A stretch of 64,000 bases of DNA from an uncultured Alphaproteobacteria bacterium (GCA_902556405.1 CACDWF010000007.1:47739-111738), one strand, 5' to 3'; numbered from the stretch's first letter, positions 9,057-18,148 are shown. Notes: generated from the sequence alone by a model not told the origin. Numbers and translations: made by a program.

Positions 9057-10094
9057 ATGAATATTAAGCTTTTAGGATTTTTCTTTTGTTTTTGGCTTTT
9101 GAATTATAATTTAATGGCTAACGAACATAAAAATAAATTCACGGTAGCTGACCCCAGCTATCAAATTACTTTTCCAAAAGACCATGGTCCGCATAAAAAC
9201 TTTAGGATTGAATGGTGGTATTTAACAGCAAATCTAAAATCCGATTCCATTGATGACTTGGGAATTCAATGGACGTTGTTCAAGAGTACTCTTGTACCAA
9301 GATCTGACAAAAAAAGTAAAAATCTAGATGGCTTTTGGATGGCCCATAGCGCTATAACTACTAAAAATTTACATTATGCTGAGGAACGTTTTGCTCGTAA
9401 AGATAGTACACAGGCGGGCGTCACTCTAAGTCCATTTAAAGCCTGGATTGATAATTGGAGTATCACTGGTGACAGTAAACTGGGAACTATCCAGTTAGTT
9501 TCTAGTGGTTTAGATTTCTCCGTTTCTTTAAGGTTTTCTACTAATATTAGCCCAGTATTACAAGGCGTTAACGGTTTCAGTAAAAAGTCAGAATATGAAG
9601 GAGCGTCTCACTATTATAGTCAACCCTTCTATACAGTAAAAGGTTGGGTAATTTTGAAGGGAGAGCGTCATATTGTAGAGGGTGTTGGTTGGCTAGACCG
9701 GGAATGGTCTAGTAATTTGTTAAACAAAAGCCAACTTGGCTGGGATTGGTTTTCTCTCCATCTTGATAATGGACAAAAGATAATGCTCTTCAAAGTACGA
9801 CAAAATGATGGTAATGATTTTCTATCTGGAGCATGGATTAAACGAGATGGCTCTAAAGAACTGTTAAAGGCTAACGAAATTCAACTTGAAGAGACAGCGT
9901 ATTCGACGATCAAGGGCAAAGAAATTCCAACTAAATGGAAAATTTCTCTTCTTGGAAGTAATAATGTAGTTATCAACACTAAAGCTCTTAACATTGACTC
10001 TTGGATGGAGACTAGTTTCCCATACTGGGAAGGACCCATATCCTTTAGCGGTGATTTATCTGGCGTCGGTTATTTAGAAATGACAGGTTATTAA
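9057..10094 (+). CDS. AttH-like secreted lipocalin-domain protein (CrtC-fold family)
   Basis: A 345-aa protein with a signal peptide (about 1-22). The 'FRIEWWYLTANL' motif after the leader and 'GVGWLDREWSS' with 'GWDWFSLHLDNGQKIMLFK' are hallmarks of the AttH / hydroxyneurosporene-hydratase-related lipocalin fold. Family members such as AttH sit in ABC-exporter operons and are thought to bind or process a lipophilic ligand outside the inner membrane. Here it directly follows the two-domain permease. It is unrelated in pathway to the carotenoid hydratase gene crtC at 61845, although both share the fold. Catalysis is not demonstrated by the sequence. Confidence 0.85.
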   Translation: MNIKLLGFFFCFWLLNYNLMANEHKNKFTVADPSYQITFPKDHGPHKNFRIEWWYLTANLKSDSIDDLGIQWTLFKSTLVPRSDKKSKNLDGFWMAHSAITTKNLHYAEERFARKDSTQAGVTLSPFKAWIDNWSITGDSKLGTIQLVSSGLDFSVSLRFSTNISPVLQGVNGFSKKSEYEGASHYYSQPFYTVKGWVILKGERHIVEGVGWLDREWSSNLLNKSQLGWDWFSLHLDNGQKIMLFKVRQNDGNDFLSGAWIKRDGSKELLKANEIQLEETAYSTIKGKEIPTKWKISLLGSNNVVINTKALNIDSWMETSFPYWEGPISFSGDLSGVGYLEMTGY

Positions 10095-10099
10095 GCAGA

Positions 10100-10612
10100 T
10101 TAAGCTGCTTTACCTTCTAAAACCTTATCGACTTTCTCTTGAGCTTTTCGTTCTTCAACTCCGTCAACCGCGGCTATTTCTCTTGTTAGCCGTTCTAGAG
10201 CTGCTTCGTATAGCTGCCTTTCAGAATAAGATTGTTCTCTTTGTTCGTCGTTTCTATGGAGATCTCTTACCACTTCTGCGATTAGGATTAGTTCTCCAGA
10301 ATTTATTTTTTGTTCATAATCTTGTGCACGCCTAGACCACATTGCTCTTTTAACCTTGGCTTTGCCACCAATAACCTGCAATGCTTTCCCTATAATGTTT
10401 GGGCTAGACAACTTGCGCATACCGGTGGACACAATTTTATCTTTTGGAACTTTGAGAGTCATTTTATCCTTCTCGAAGGAGAGGACAAACATTTTTAGCT
10501 CAAAGCCAGCAACATTTTGTACTTCTTCATCAATTATTCTACCAACACCATGTGAAGGATAAACCACAAAATCGTCAATTTGAAAATCTTCAGTTGATAT
10601 TTCACTATCCAT
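10100..10612 (-). CDS. CarD family transcriptional regulator
   Basis: A 170-aa protein. The N-terminus 'DFVVYPSHGVGRIIDEEVQ' is the CarD/CdnL Tudor-like RNA-polymerase beta-binding domain, followed by 'YVLSF..DKMTLKVPKDK' and an alpha-helical C-terminal domain ('WSRRAQDYEQKINSGELILIAEVVRDL...', 'SYSERQLYEAALERL'). CarD binds RNAP and stabilises open promoter complexes, notably at rRNA promoters. Together with the ferredoxin, S4-domain and helicase genes upstream on the same strand it forms a block conserved in many alphaproteobacteria. It overlaps convergently with the end of the AttH operon, separated by five bases. Confidence 0.93.
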   Translation of the reverse strand: MDSEISTEDFQIDDFVVYPSHGVGRIIDEEVQNVAGFELKMFVLSFEKDKMTLKVPKDKIVSTGMRKLSSPNIIGKALQVIGGKAKVKRAMWSRRAQDYEQKINSGELILIAEVVRDLHRNDEQREQSYSERQLYEAALERLTREIAAVDGVEERKAQEKVDKVLEGKAA

Positions 10613-10677
10613 TAAAATTCACCACTAATCAAAAAAAGTTGGTGTAGCATAATTAAAAAAAAATTTCTACCTAAAAA

Positions 10678-11016
10678 TTAATCCCCTTCTCCCGGTTTAT
10701 CGGAGAAGAATTTCTCAAGTTTACCTGGTTCGTCTTCCATTTTATCTGCATCTGGTAACGGATCTCTTCTAATTGTAATGTTTGGCCACTGCTCGGAATA
10801 TTTTCTGTTAAACTCAACCCATTCAGCAGCGTCAGGTTCTGTATCGGGCTTAATAGCATCTGCTGGACACTCTGGTTCACATACACCACAGTCGATACAC
10901 TCATCAGGGTGAATAACAAGCATATTTTCACCCTCGTAGAAGCAATCGACAGGGCAAACATCAACACAGTCCGTATATTTACATCCTATGCACTTGTCAT
11001 TGACAATGTAGGTCAA
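10678..11016 (-). CDS. fdxA: Seven-iron ferredoxin FdxA ([3Fe-4S][4Fe-4S])
   Basis: A 112-aa ferredoxin of the Azotobacter FdI type. Cysteines at about 9, 12, 17, 21 ('[15 protein letters not shown]') and 40, 43, 46, 50 ('[13 protein letters not shown]') give one 3Fe-4S and one 4Fe-4S cluster. The tail (about 55-112, rich in Asp/Glu/Pro) is as long as in other alphaproteobacterial FdxA. It is a low-potential electron carrier; the partner cannot be told from this locus. It follows the S4-domain gene and precedes carD, which is the usual order. A different frame (10671-10967) overlaps it completely and is not coding. Confidence 0.95.
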   Translation of the reverse strand: MTYIVNDKCIGCKYTDCVDVCPVDCFYEGENMLVIHPDECIDCGVCEPECPADAIKPDTEPDAAEWVEFNRKYSEQWPNITIRRDPLPDADKMEDEPGKLEKFFSDKPGEGD

Positions 11017-11055
11017 CTAGCTCTCCCAAATATATCCTACTATTAATAATAAGAT

Positions 11056-11454
11056 TTAATTATTGGAAAGAAAGTTTAATTTTTCTTTAAGAGCTTTTAA
11101 ATTTCTCCTCGCCTTTTTATTGGGTTTATATTTTTCTCTTGATTGAAAAAATTTTTTAGCTTGCTTATTGTCTTCTTCTAATATTTTATAGAACGCTTTA
11201 GCTTTTTCGAAAGAAACTCTCTTTACAGCTATCTCCTCAACCAAGATTGTTTTTCTTACCCAATCGTTCTCTATAACCAATTTACTACCCACATTTAAAG
11301 GAGAAGCGGGCTTTGTTGTGATTTTTCCAGATAACCGTACCAAACCTTTTTTAATATTTGAAGCTGCTAAATTTCTCGTTTTATAGAGTCGTGCTGCCCA
11401 TAACCATAAATCTAATCGACACTGGGATAGTTTTGGTTTTTCAAAAACAGTCAA
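11056..11454 (-). CDS. S4-domain RNA-binding protein (HslR/Hsp15-like)
   Basis: A 132-aa protein. It opens with 'CRLDLWLWAARLYKTRNLAASNIKKGLVRLSG', the S4 RNA-binding alphaL fold ('LDxxLwxxRlxKTRxxA'), and ends in a strongly basic Lys-rich tail as in Hsp15, which recycles free 50S subunits carrying peptidyl-tRNA. The start overlaps the stop of the helicase gene by four bases (ATGA-type), so the two are coupled. This helicase/S4 pairing is conserved in alphaproteobacteria. Function in ribosome rescue is family knowledge. Confidence 0.85.
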   Translation of the reverse strand: MTVFEKPKLSQCRLDLWLWAARLYKTRNLAASNIKKGLVRLSGKITTKPASPLNVGSKLVIENDWVRKTILVEEIAVKRVSFEKAKAFYKILEEDNKQAKKFFQSREKYKPNKKARRNLKALKEKLNFLSNN

Positions 11455-14057
11455 TTTTTGAGAAGAACTCGTAGCGAAGAAAAGGGGGAGTCATTTTTTG
11501 CAATTCTATTATTTTGTTTTTTCTTTTTGTATTGGTGCCTCTTCTTTTTTATTGCATCAGAAATTTCAATTTGTTTTGCTTTTTTGTTCAACAATTGTTT
11601 TTTGAACATTACCCTGTAGTAATCACTGTCTTTCTCAAGAGTAATTACTTCATCACCTTTTTCAACTTTCTCATATTTTATTTCATAGCTAAGATTCTTT
11701 ATAAGCTCCGCAAAGTTTTCCACACCTAATCCAGTAATCGACAACATAGCCGGTTGAACTACTATCCATTCATCCTTGGTACACTCTTTGATTAAGAAAT
11801 AGAGTCTTTCAAGCATATCTATTCGTACAGCTCTATTTCCAGCCACAAAAAAGCCTGCAACTAAATATTGCTTTTTAGAGATATTTTTGTCGAATTCAAC
11901 TGTGACAAGGCCTGGCGGGGGCTGAAATGTTTTACTCTCAAGCGTAACATAAAAAGCATTAAACAAAGCGATTCTTAGCTTCGATGCTTCTGGTTTGAGA
12001 AGCGTTGCATCATAAATTGTTTTATAGCCAAATTTTATACCTAAGTTTCTGAGGTTAACTTTAGACTCATTATCGATACTTTTGAATTGGTCTATAACCT
12101 GCGACTTTATAACTACGCCCAAATTATTTACAAAAATATGGGCAAACCCCGCAGCTGCGCCACTGAACTCATTACTATTTGCAAGACTTTGAAGATTGGG
12201 CATGAGGGTTTCAATTTTATTTGCAATAAAAATATCGAGCTTTCTTTGAATTTTTTCTAAGTTACCTTTATTAAGCTCATCTGACTTGGTTAACTTTACT
12301 TTTGGGGTCAATATTTTTTGACCCTTTTCTAGTTCCCCAACCTTACTGCCATGCCACAGCACTTGTCCATCTATAGTTAGGGCAATTTCACTCTGAGGCG
12401 CTTCGTAAAAACGATTCACTAAATCTACAAGATGTTGATGCAAAAAGGGTCTCGCGACCTGCATTAACTTCTTATTCTCTAATACAGATCCTCCTCCAGA
12501 GAGATTGAAAACAAACCCCTCCATCTTTCCAAATAGATGCCCTTTAATATAGAAGCAGCTATCCTCGCGTAATTCAAAATCTTTTTTATCAAAATTTTCT
12601 GACATTCCCTTTTTTATCAAGACTGACCTCCTGAGGTCAACAAATCGTTGTGTTAGTTTCTTATGCAAGGCATCTGACAGCCTATCCTCGATACTCCTGG
12701 TTATATCTATAAAATATGCACTATCTATTAACCATTTGTTAATGTTAGCGACAAATGACCAAGTTCTTATGAAGGCTAACCTTTTAGACAAAATATCTAT
12801 ATCACCTTCAATACTATCTAGCCGATCAATCTCCATTTTAAGCCAATCAGAGGGAATAAATCCTTGACTTCTTACAAAATCAAAAATTTTCAAAATTAGA
12901 CCTGCATGATCCTGATTGGAAATCTTCCTAAAATCTGGTATTTGGCATGCCTTCCATAAAAGCTCAACTTCGTCTCGTTTCATTTCTTTTAAAAGCTCAG
13001 AATTATTTAACTTGATAAATTTCAAAATACTGATATCAGATCCATCTTGAGAACGCTCTAAATACTCTTGACTTGCCATCAGATCTAGTGACTTTATAAG
13101 CACCCCAATGTTATTAAAGTTCAGTTCAGTATTACGCCATTTTATTTTTCTGAGCATCGGAAAGATATTATTCTCAATATCGTTAATCAGCATTTCCCCC
13201 ATTTGCTTTATGCTTCCAGTTTCACCAAAGAACCCATCTGTTGTGTAACGTCCCGCGCGACCAGCAATCTGTGCAATTTCTAAAGTATTCAAGGGTCTTA
13301 GACGACGTCCATCAAATTTTTGCATCGCAGCAAAATAAACGTTATTTATTGGTAAGTTAAGTCCCATACCTATTGCATCAGTTGCGACTATATGATCAAC
13401 ATCCCCATTTTGGTACAGTTCAACCTGCGCATTTCTCGTTTTTGGAGAAAGTGCTCCCAACACAACTGCCGCCCCACCCTTAGATGTTCTTAAATGCTCG
13501 GCCATCTCATAAACTCTATCAACTGAGAAATCTACTACTGCTGACCGGGGACTCAATTTAGATATGTTCTTCTTTCCAGAATAACTCAACCGTGAAAGTC
13601 TGTCTCTGTTAACTATTTCAACATCGGGGATTATAATTTTTATTAAATCCTTTATTATGTTTGACCCCAAAAATAGTGTCTCAAATTGTCCACGTGAATA
13701 TAATAACTTGTCGGTAAATATATGTCCTCTCTCTTCATCTGCACACAATTGAATTTCATCAACTGCTAAAAACTCAAATGACATACCAACTGGCATGGCC
13801 TCAGTCGTACAGACCCAATATCGCGCATGTTTTCCTCGTATTTTTTCTTCGCCGGTATTAAGTACAACGTTTTCCACCCCCTTTAATGAGACAAGTCGAT
13901 CGTATATTTCTCTAGCAAGTAGCCTCAGGGGAACGCCTATCACTCCACTTTTGTAGGAAATCATCCTTTCCAAGGCATAATACGTTTTGCCGGTGTTTGT
14001 AGGACCTAAAACCGCTCTACATATCGAGGAACTCTTATTGCCAGGTTTGAAATTCAT
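11451..14057 (-). CDS. SUV3-like DEAD/H-box RNA helicase (alphaproteobacterial MgpS type)
   Basis: An 868-aa protein. The N-terminal helicase core has motif I 'GPTNTGKTYYALERM', a DEIQ box ('VDEIQLCAD') in place of DEAD, and 'ATDAIGMGLNLPI' with 'QIAGRAGR' in the RecA2 domain. The helicase is closest to the SUV3/mitochondrial degradosome helicases. The C-terminal half ends in a low-complexity basic tail ('KKKRHQYKKKKQN'), typical of the alphaproteobacterial group. It probably unwinds structured RNA, possibly in ribosome or RNA turnover, given the S4-domain gene translationally coupled behind it. ATG 14057 is the natural start. The upstream 125 bp is a divergent promoter shared with the SCP2 gene. 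Confidence 0.88.
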   Translation of the reverse strand: MNFKPGNKSSSICRAVLGPTNTGKTYYALERMISYKSGVIGVPLRLLAREIYDRLVSLKGVENVVLNTGEEKIRGKHARYWVCTTEAMPVGMSFEFLAVDEIQLCADEERGHIFTDKLLYSRGQFETLFLGSNIIKDLIKIIIPDVEIVNRDRLSRLSYSGKKNISKLSPRSAVVDFSVDRVYEMAEHLRTSKGGAAVVLGALSPKTRNAQVELYQNGDVDHIVATDAIGMGLNLPINNVYFAAMQKFDGRRLRPLNTLEIAQIAGRAGRYTTDGFFGETGSIKQMGEMLINDIENNIFPMLRKIKWRNTELNFNNIGVLIKSLDLMASQEYLERSQDGSDISILKFIKLNNSELLKEMKRDEVELLWKACQIPDFRKISNQDHAGLILKIFDFVRSQGFIPSDWLKMEIDRLDSIEGDIDILSKRLAFIRTWSFVANINKWLIDSAYFIDITRSIEDRLSDALHKKLTQRFVDLRRSVLIKKGMSENFDKKDFELREDSCFYIKGHLFGKMEGFVFNLSGGGSVLENKKLMQVARPFLHQHLVDLVNRFYEAPQSEIALTIDGQVLWHGSKVGELEKGQKILTPKVKLTKSDELNKGNLEKIQRKLDIFIANKIETLMPNLQSLANSNEFSGAAAGFAHIFVNNLGVVIKSQVIDQFKSIDNESKVNLRNLGIKFGYKTIYDATLLKPEASKLRIALFNAFYVTLESKTFQPPPGLVTVEFDKNISKKQYLVAGFFVAGNRAVRIDMLERLYFLIKECTKDEWIVVQPAMLSITGLGVENFAELIKNLSYEIKYEKVEKGDEVITLEKDSDYYRVMFKKQLLNKKAKQIEISDAIKKKRHQYKKKKQNNRIAKNDSPFSSLRVLLKN

Positions 14058-14182
14058 TTGAAAATATTTTATAATTTAGTGACTATAGGTTTTCAAGTAT
14101 AGTTTGGAACACTTTTTCAATAGCAGTATATTTTATAAAACCTGTAAGCAAAAAACTGAAATTTTTAAATAGAAAGAATATT

Positions 14183-14473
14183 ATGAGTGAAATTCTAGAA
14201 AAGGCTGTTGAAGCGATAAGCGATAAAATGGCAGGAGCAGCTTTTGATTCAAGTGTTAAGTTTAAAATTGAAGCTGAGGGCTCCATAGTTGTAGATGGTG
14301 AGGGGGTAAGAGTATCCGATGAAGAAACTGATTGTACATTAGTTGCTTCTCTTGAAGTCTTCACAAAAATTCTTGACGGCGATATGAATGCGACAGAGGC
14401 CTACATGACAGGATCATTAAAGGTAGAAGGCTCAATGAGTGCTGCTATGGAATTGAGTAACATACTAGCCTAG
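14183..14473 (+). CDS. SCP2 sterol/lipid-binding domain protein
   Basis: A single 96-aa SCP2-fold domain ('DSSVKFKIEAEGSIVVDGEGVRVSD', 'DCTLVASLEVFTKILDGDMNATEAYMTGSLKVEGSMSAAMEL'), which includes the conserved 'G...A.mtGklkv.G.m..A..l' end. Such stand-alone SCP2 proteins bind lipophilic ligands such as fatty acyl chains. RBS-like GAAAGAA precedes the ATG. The alpha/beta-hydrolase gene starts eight bases after its stop, so they are an operon; a lipid-ester hydrolase next to a lipid carrier is a sensible pair, by inference. Confidence 0.9.
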   Translation: MSEILEKAVEAISDKMAGAAFDSSVKFKIEAEGSIVVDGEGVRVSDEETDCTLVASLEVFTKILDGDMNATEAYMTGSLKVEGSMSAAMELSNILA

Positions 14474-14480
14474 AAAATTA

Positions 14481-15419
14481 ATGGAGACAAATCTCAGCAA
14501 ATATATGCTTGAGAATGGGCAAACCGTATTCAAAAAATCTAAAGATGGAAGAAAAATACGGACGGCAATTTGGACAACCCAAAAAAAGAAAGTGTATGGA
14601 ACAGTTTTTTTTCTAAATGGTCATCGTGAGTTCATAGAAAAGTATTCAGACACATTTGAGTTTTTTATTAAAACAGGCTTCAACGTCATAACACTTGATT
14701 GGAGAGGTTGGGGACTTTCTGAACGACCCTTTCCTAACAGGCCCAAAATCCAACACATTTCTAGTGCTGGGGAATATCAATTGGACCTAGATAATATTAT
14801 TAGTTTAGCGAAGGAAAAAAGTTTAACCAATCCATGGTACCTAGTTGCTCATTCCTTGGGTTGTCTTATAGGGTTGAGAAGACTGATATCAGAGCCATTA
14901 TGTTTTGAAAAATACATTTTCTTATCTCCACTCTGGGGTCGTTTCCCTCATGTTCCAAGACCAATTCAAAGATTTGTTATAAAAACCGAAAAAGCACTGC
15001 GATTTTTGGGATTAATAATGGTTACCGAGCAAAACCCAGAAAAATATATGCCATATTCTCTGACAGTAGAATTTAAAAAAAACACTCTTACATCCGATGG
15101 TAAACAATTTAAACGCCTGCAGACAATATTAAGAGAAAACAAAAATTTGCATAGTGGCACACCAACCCTTGGTTATTTTATTGAAATATTGAAGGAAATT
15201 GACGCACTGAGCCTGACTGAGATACCAAATAGAAAAATATTGGTATTGCTTGCTGAGCTGGAACAGATAACTGATAACAAAGCAGTCACGAAAGCAATTG
15301 AGAGGTTTGAATTCATTGATGTAGTTACAATCAAAGAGGCTCAACATGAAATCTTAATTGAAAAAGAAAAAATTAGACGAGAAGCTCTATCCTTGATGGA
15401 CACATTTCTTAAATCGTAA
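14481..15419 (+). CDS. Alpha/beta hydrolase (lysophospholipase-like)
   Basis: A 312-aa serine hydrolase. The oxyanion/strand region 'GTVFFLNGHREFIEKYSDTFEFF', 'TLDWRGWGLS', nucleophile elbow 'VAHSLGCLIG' (G-x-S-x-G variant H-S-L-G with Ser at about 133) and a C-terminal His in 'EAQHEILIEK' form the triad, together with the Asp/Glu in 'VLLAELEQITDN'. The cap region is that of the PldB/monoacylglycerol-lipase group. It lies in an operon with the SCP2 lipid-binding gene. Its stop codon abuts the stop of the convergent phosphatase gene. Substrate not determinable. Confidence 0.85.
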   Translation: METNLSKYMLENGQTVFKKSKDGRKIRTAIWTTQKKKVYGTVFFLNGHREFIEKYSDTFEFFIKTGFNVITLDWRGWGLSERPFPNRPKIQHISSAGEYQLDLDNIISLAKEKSLTNPWYLVAHSLGCLIGLRRLISEPLCFEKYIFLSPLWGRFPHVPRPIQRFVIKTEKALRFLGLIMVTEQNPEKYMPYSLTVEFKKNTLTSDGKQFKRLQTILRENKNLHSGTPTLGYFIEILKEIDALSLTEIPNRKILVLLAELEQITDNKAVTKAIERFEFIDVVTIKEAQHEILIEKEKIRREALSLMDTFLKS

Positions 15420-16260
15420 TTATCTACTATGCTCACTAAAAATACTGATAATTTGCTTATGAACTAGCGGATCACCGGAGGCAATAACATCTCCCCCAGT
15501 CAATGGATATGAACCGTCAAGATTACTTATGATACCACCGGAAGATAAGATAATAGCCTCCGGTGCCCTAATATCATACTCTTGAAGACCAAATTCAATT
15601 ACAGCGTCAATGTATCCTTCAGCTAACATGGCGTATGCATAACAATCTAATCCGTACCTATCTAATTTTGAAAGCCTCATGATTTCATTTAAACCCGTTT
15701 GAAATGTTTGGCTTGATATTGTAGGAGATGACGTCGCAACGACTGCATTGGCTAAATTTTCACATTTTCTGACACTAATAGACTTTGGATTATTGCTTTT
15801 AAGGTTGATTTTCTTGAAAGCTTTTCCAAAGCCCCCCCAAAAAAGTTCGCCGGTAAATGGCTGATAAATAACGCCCATTATTGGTTTAGTGTTTCGAACC
15901 AGAGATAAAAGAACCCCCCATGTTGGAATGCCTGAAATGAAGGCTTTTGTTCCATCAATAGGGTCTATGATCCACGTGAAGTCAGTTGAACCACTTTTCT
16001 TTCCGTACTCTTCCCCTACTATTGAGTCATTTGGATAAAGTTTTTCAATCATTTTCCTTATTTTTTTTTCTGCTGACTTATCTGCAATTGTCACGGGGTT
16101 GAAAGAAATTTTGGATTTATTCTCAATAATCAAATTTTTTTTAAAATAGTTATTTGTTATTTTTCCAGCCTCATAGACTATATCTATCGCGTTCTCACAA
16201 AGGCTCTGTTTCTCTTGCTCAGTAAAGATTTTTAACTCCGTGGTGCTTAAATCGGATTTT
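15420..16260 (-). CDS. Inositol monophosphatase-family phosphatase (HisN-like); no normal start, in-frame stop upstream
   Basis: A Mg-dependent phosphatase of the IMPase superfamily. Metal ligands are visible in 'IVGEEYG', 'IDPIDGTKAF' (DPIDGT) and 'YDIRAPEAIILSSGG'. The last form, with YD instead of WD, points to histidinol-phosphatase HisN-like proteins. The first start codon in the continuous frame is TTG at 16133, but family-typical N-terminal helix residues (for example 'LCENAIDIVYEAGKITNN') are encoded upstream of it, open to 16260. The frame is then stopped by TAA at 16261-16263, six codons after an ATG at 16281 (MLENIN-stop). Either a nonsense mutation, sequence error, or a rare start codon is involved. 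Family call good; start uncertain. Confidence 0.75.
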
Positions 16261-16389
16261 TAATTTATATTTTCTAACATTTTATTTGATTTTTTTTTAA
16301 CAAAAATTCATTGAATACTTGAAAAAATAGCTTACATGTCCGATAGTAAGGTAAATTTTAACACAATAATCAATTAGGGGTCAGTAAAA

Positions 16390-17106
16390 ATGGCAGAATA
16401 TCAAACTGCAAAATCATATGTAGATTCTTCTCAGGCCATAGACATAGGTCTTAGAGCACACATGAACAAAGTGTATGGTCTCATGGCACTAGCGATGTTG
16501 ATAACAGGGGCCGTAGCTTACGCAGTTGGCACAACACCAACATTAGTTATGGCTATATTTGGAACATGGCTACAGTGGGTAGTAATGCTAGCGCCACTTG
16601 GCGTAGTATTTGTATTTAGTGCAAAGATTCACTCTATGCGAACTCAGACAGCGCAATTAGTTTTCTGGTTATTTGCCGCGTTAATTGGACTATCAATATC
16701 GTATATTTTCTTGGCATATACTGCAATATCAATCGCGCAAACATTTTTTACTACTGCAGTCGCTTTTGGCGCACTTAGCTTATATGGATATACCACCAAA
16801 AAAGATTTATCCGGATTAGGAAATTTTTTATTTATTGGTCTGATCGGCATAATCGTAGCGTCCATCGCAAATTGGTTTTTTCAAAGCCCAGTCATGCATT
16901 TGGCAATTTCAGCGATAGGAGTTTTGATATTCGCAGGATTAACCGCATACGATACTCAGAATATTAAAAACACTTACCTACAGTATAGGTCATCATACGG
17001 TGAAGAATATGCGGAAAAGATGGGTATAATGGGAGCTTTGTCCTTATATCTCAATTTCTTAAATATGTTTATGTTCCTTCTCCAATTTATGGGAAACAGA
17101 GACTAA
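16390..17106 (+). CDS. Bax inhibitor-1 (BI-1/YccA) family membrane protein
   Basis: A 238-aa protein with seven hydrophobic segments from about residue 28 to 236 and little soluble mass, matching BI-1/YccA/YbhL. The family signature is present near the C-terminus: 'GVLIFAGLTAYDTQNIKNTYLQ', with the conserved Asp in AYDTQ, then 'MGALSLYLNFLNMFMFLL'. It sits in the cytoplasmic membrane; bacterial YccA interacts with FtsH, and relatives form pH-sensitive calcium leak channels. A ribosome site AGGGGTCAG precedes the ATG. A bidirectional hairpin terminator follows directly. Confidence 0.92.
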   Translation: MAEYQTAKSYVDSSQAIDIGLRAHMNKVYGLMALAMLITGAVAYAVGTTPTLVMAIFGTWLQWVVMLAPLGVVFVFSAKIHSMRTQTAQLVFWLFAALIGLSISYIFLAYTAISIAQTFFTTAVAFGALSLYGYTTKKDLSGLGNFLFIGLIGIIVASIANWFFQSPVMHLAISAIGVLIFAGLTAYDTQNIKNTYLQYRSSYGEEYAEKMGIMGALSLYLNFLNMFMFLLQFMGNRD

Positions 17107-17113
17107 TTATTTA

Positions 17114-17143
17114 GGTAGCAGCTTTTTCAGGAAAGTTGCTGCC
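17114..17143. terminator. Bidirectional hairpin terminator between BI-1 gene and rpmG
   Basis: A 12-bp stem (with two G:T pairs) around a six-base loop spans 17114-17143, between the stop of the BI-1 gene and the stop of rpmG (17144). Convergent genes on both sides make a shared terminator likely. On the plus strand the stem is followed by an AT-rich stretch (TTACTTAATTTT) rather than an unbroken T run, so strength is uncertain. Confidence 0.65.
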
Positions 17144-17311
17144 TTACTTAATTTTACCTTCTTTGTATTCTACGTGCTTTCTTGCTACTGGATCATATTT
17201 TTTGACTACCATTTTATCCGTCATAGTGCGTGAATTTTTCTTTGTGACATAAAAATGCCCTGTATCTGCAGAAGAATTTAGTCTGATTTTTATTGTAGAA
17301 GGTTTCGCCAT
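17144..17311 (-). CDS. rpmG: 50S ribosomal protein L33
   Basis: A 55-aa basic protein starting [11 protein letters not shown] and containing '[16 protein letters not shown]' and '[22 protein letters not shown]', the L33 pattern. It lacks the CxxC zinc motif, so it is the zinc-independent form. It is too short to stand out by length, but start ATG 17311 is preceded by AAGGAAA and the frame is intact. L33 is a large-subunit ribosomal protein. It is convergent with the BI-1 gene. Confidence 0.95.
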   Translation of the reverse strand: MAKPSTIKIRLNSSADTGHFYVTKKNSRTMTDKMVVKKYDPVARKHVEYKEGKIK

Positions 17312-17372
17312 ATTTTATTTCCTTGTTTGATAGTTAAATATTAAAACTAATAAAATTAGTCAATAAACATTT

Positions 17373-18050
17373 TTAACTTATAAAAATAAAATCTGAAGAA
17401 GCACCATGCTTAAAAAAAGGGACTCCTTTTTTGTTTGGGCCATCTTTAATGATCTCTTTGACTTCATTAAGGACAACCTCAGTTATAAAAGGTAAGTTAA
17501 GGCTCTTGACTTCATTAATATCAATCCAGTGTAAATGACTTAATTCGGTTGATGCGGAAGAAAAATCATCTAGGTTTCCATGAACATTCTCGGCCCTACA
17601 GATGAAAAAACGTGCATCAAATCTCCTTGGTCTTCCTGGCGGGGTTATAGCTCTAAACACATATTCCAGATTGCTGGCATCAGGCAAATAACAACCATTA
17701 CAAAAATCTTCCCAACCAGGACTCACGGTTAGAACGTTTTCAACCTTCGCACATAGACGTAAACCAGCTTCTTCCCACAACTCTCTTATTGCGGCTACAC
17801 TCAGTTCTTTAGCAATTTTCTTTTCAGAGTATTGATGAAGTAAATCAATACCTTTTTTATTAATACTTTTAAATAATTTGACATTAGCATCGTCTTCATC
17901 GACTGCCCCTCCAGGGAATACATATTTACTTGGCATAAAAACTGCCTTATTCCCTCTTTGTCCCATAAGAACATATGTACTATTTTTTTTTTGCCTGAGT
18001 AGGATAACAGTTGCCGCATCTCGAATTGGTACTTCATCGTTGTCATTCAT
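17373..18050 (-). CDS. Nudix hydrolase
   Basis: A 225-aa protein with the Nudix box split over 'GGAVDEDDANVK' and 'ELSVAAIRELWEEAGLRL' (REx2EExGL), the Mg-binding helix. The N-terminal 'ATVILLR...VLMGQRG' and 'MPSKYVFPGGAV' are of the CoA/ADP-sugar-like NUDT19 group. The later 'PPGRPRRFDARFFICRAEN' resembles mitochondrial/peroxisomal CoA diphosphatases in spacing. It cleaves a nucleoside diphosphate linked to X. Substrate unproven. Gene stands alone between rpmG and the divergent HAD genes. Confidence 0.85.
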   Translation of the reverse strand: MNDNDEVPIRDAATVILLRQKKNSTYVLMGQRGNKAVFMPSKYVFPGGAVDEDDANVKLFKSINKKGIDLLHQYSEKKIAKELSVAAIRELWEEAGLRLCAKVENVLTVSPGWEDFCNGCYLPDASNLEYVFRAITPPGRPRRFDARFFICRAENVHGNLDDFSSASTELSHLHWIDINEVKSLNLPFITEVVLNEVKEIIKDGPNKKGVPFFKHGASSDFIFIS

Positions 18051-18148
18051 TTTTCAAAATCTTTCACAAATATTTAACTTAATTATTGTATTGCATTTTT
18101 CTTTATCTAGCCTACAAAAAAGAATAAATTTTGAACTTATTTAAAATA

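Noticed and set aside
10093..10110. Six-base stem between attH-like and carD
   Set aside because: Short stem, no T run, overlaps the carD stop; not a convincing terminator.
10671..10967. Overlapping frame inside the ferredoxin gene
   Set aside because: The alternative frame has no domain, and the ferredoxin cysteine pattern fixes the true frame.
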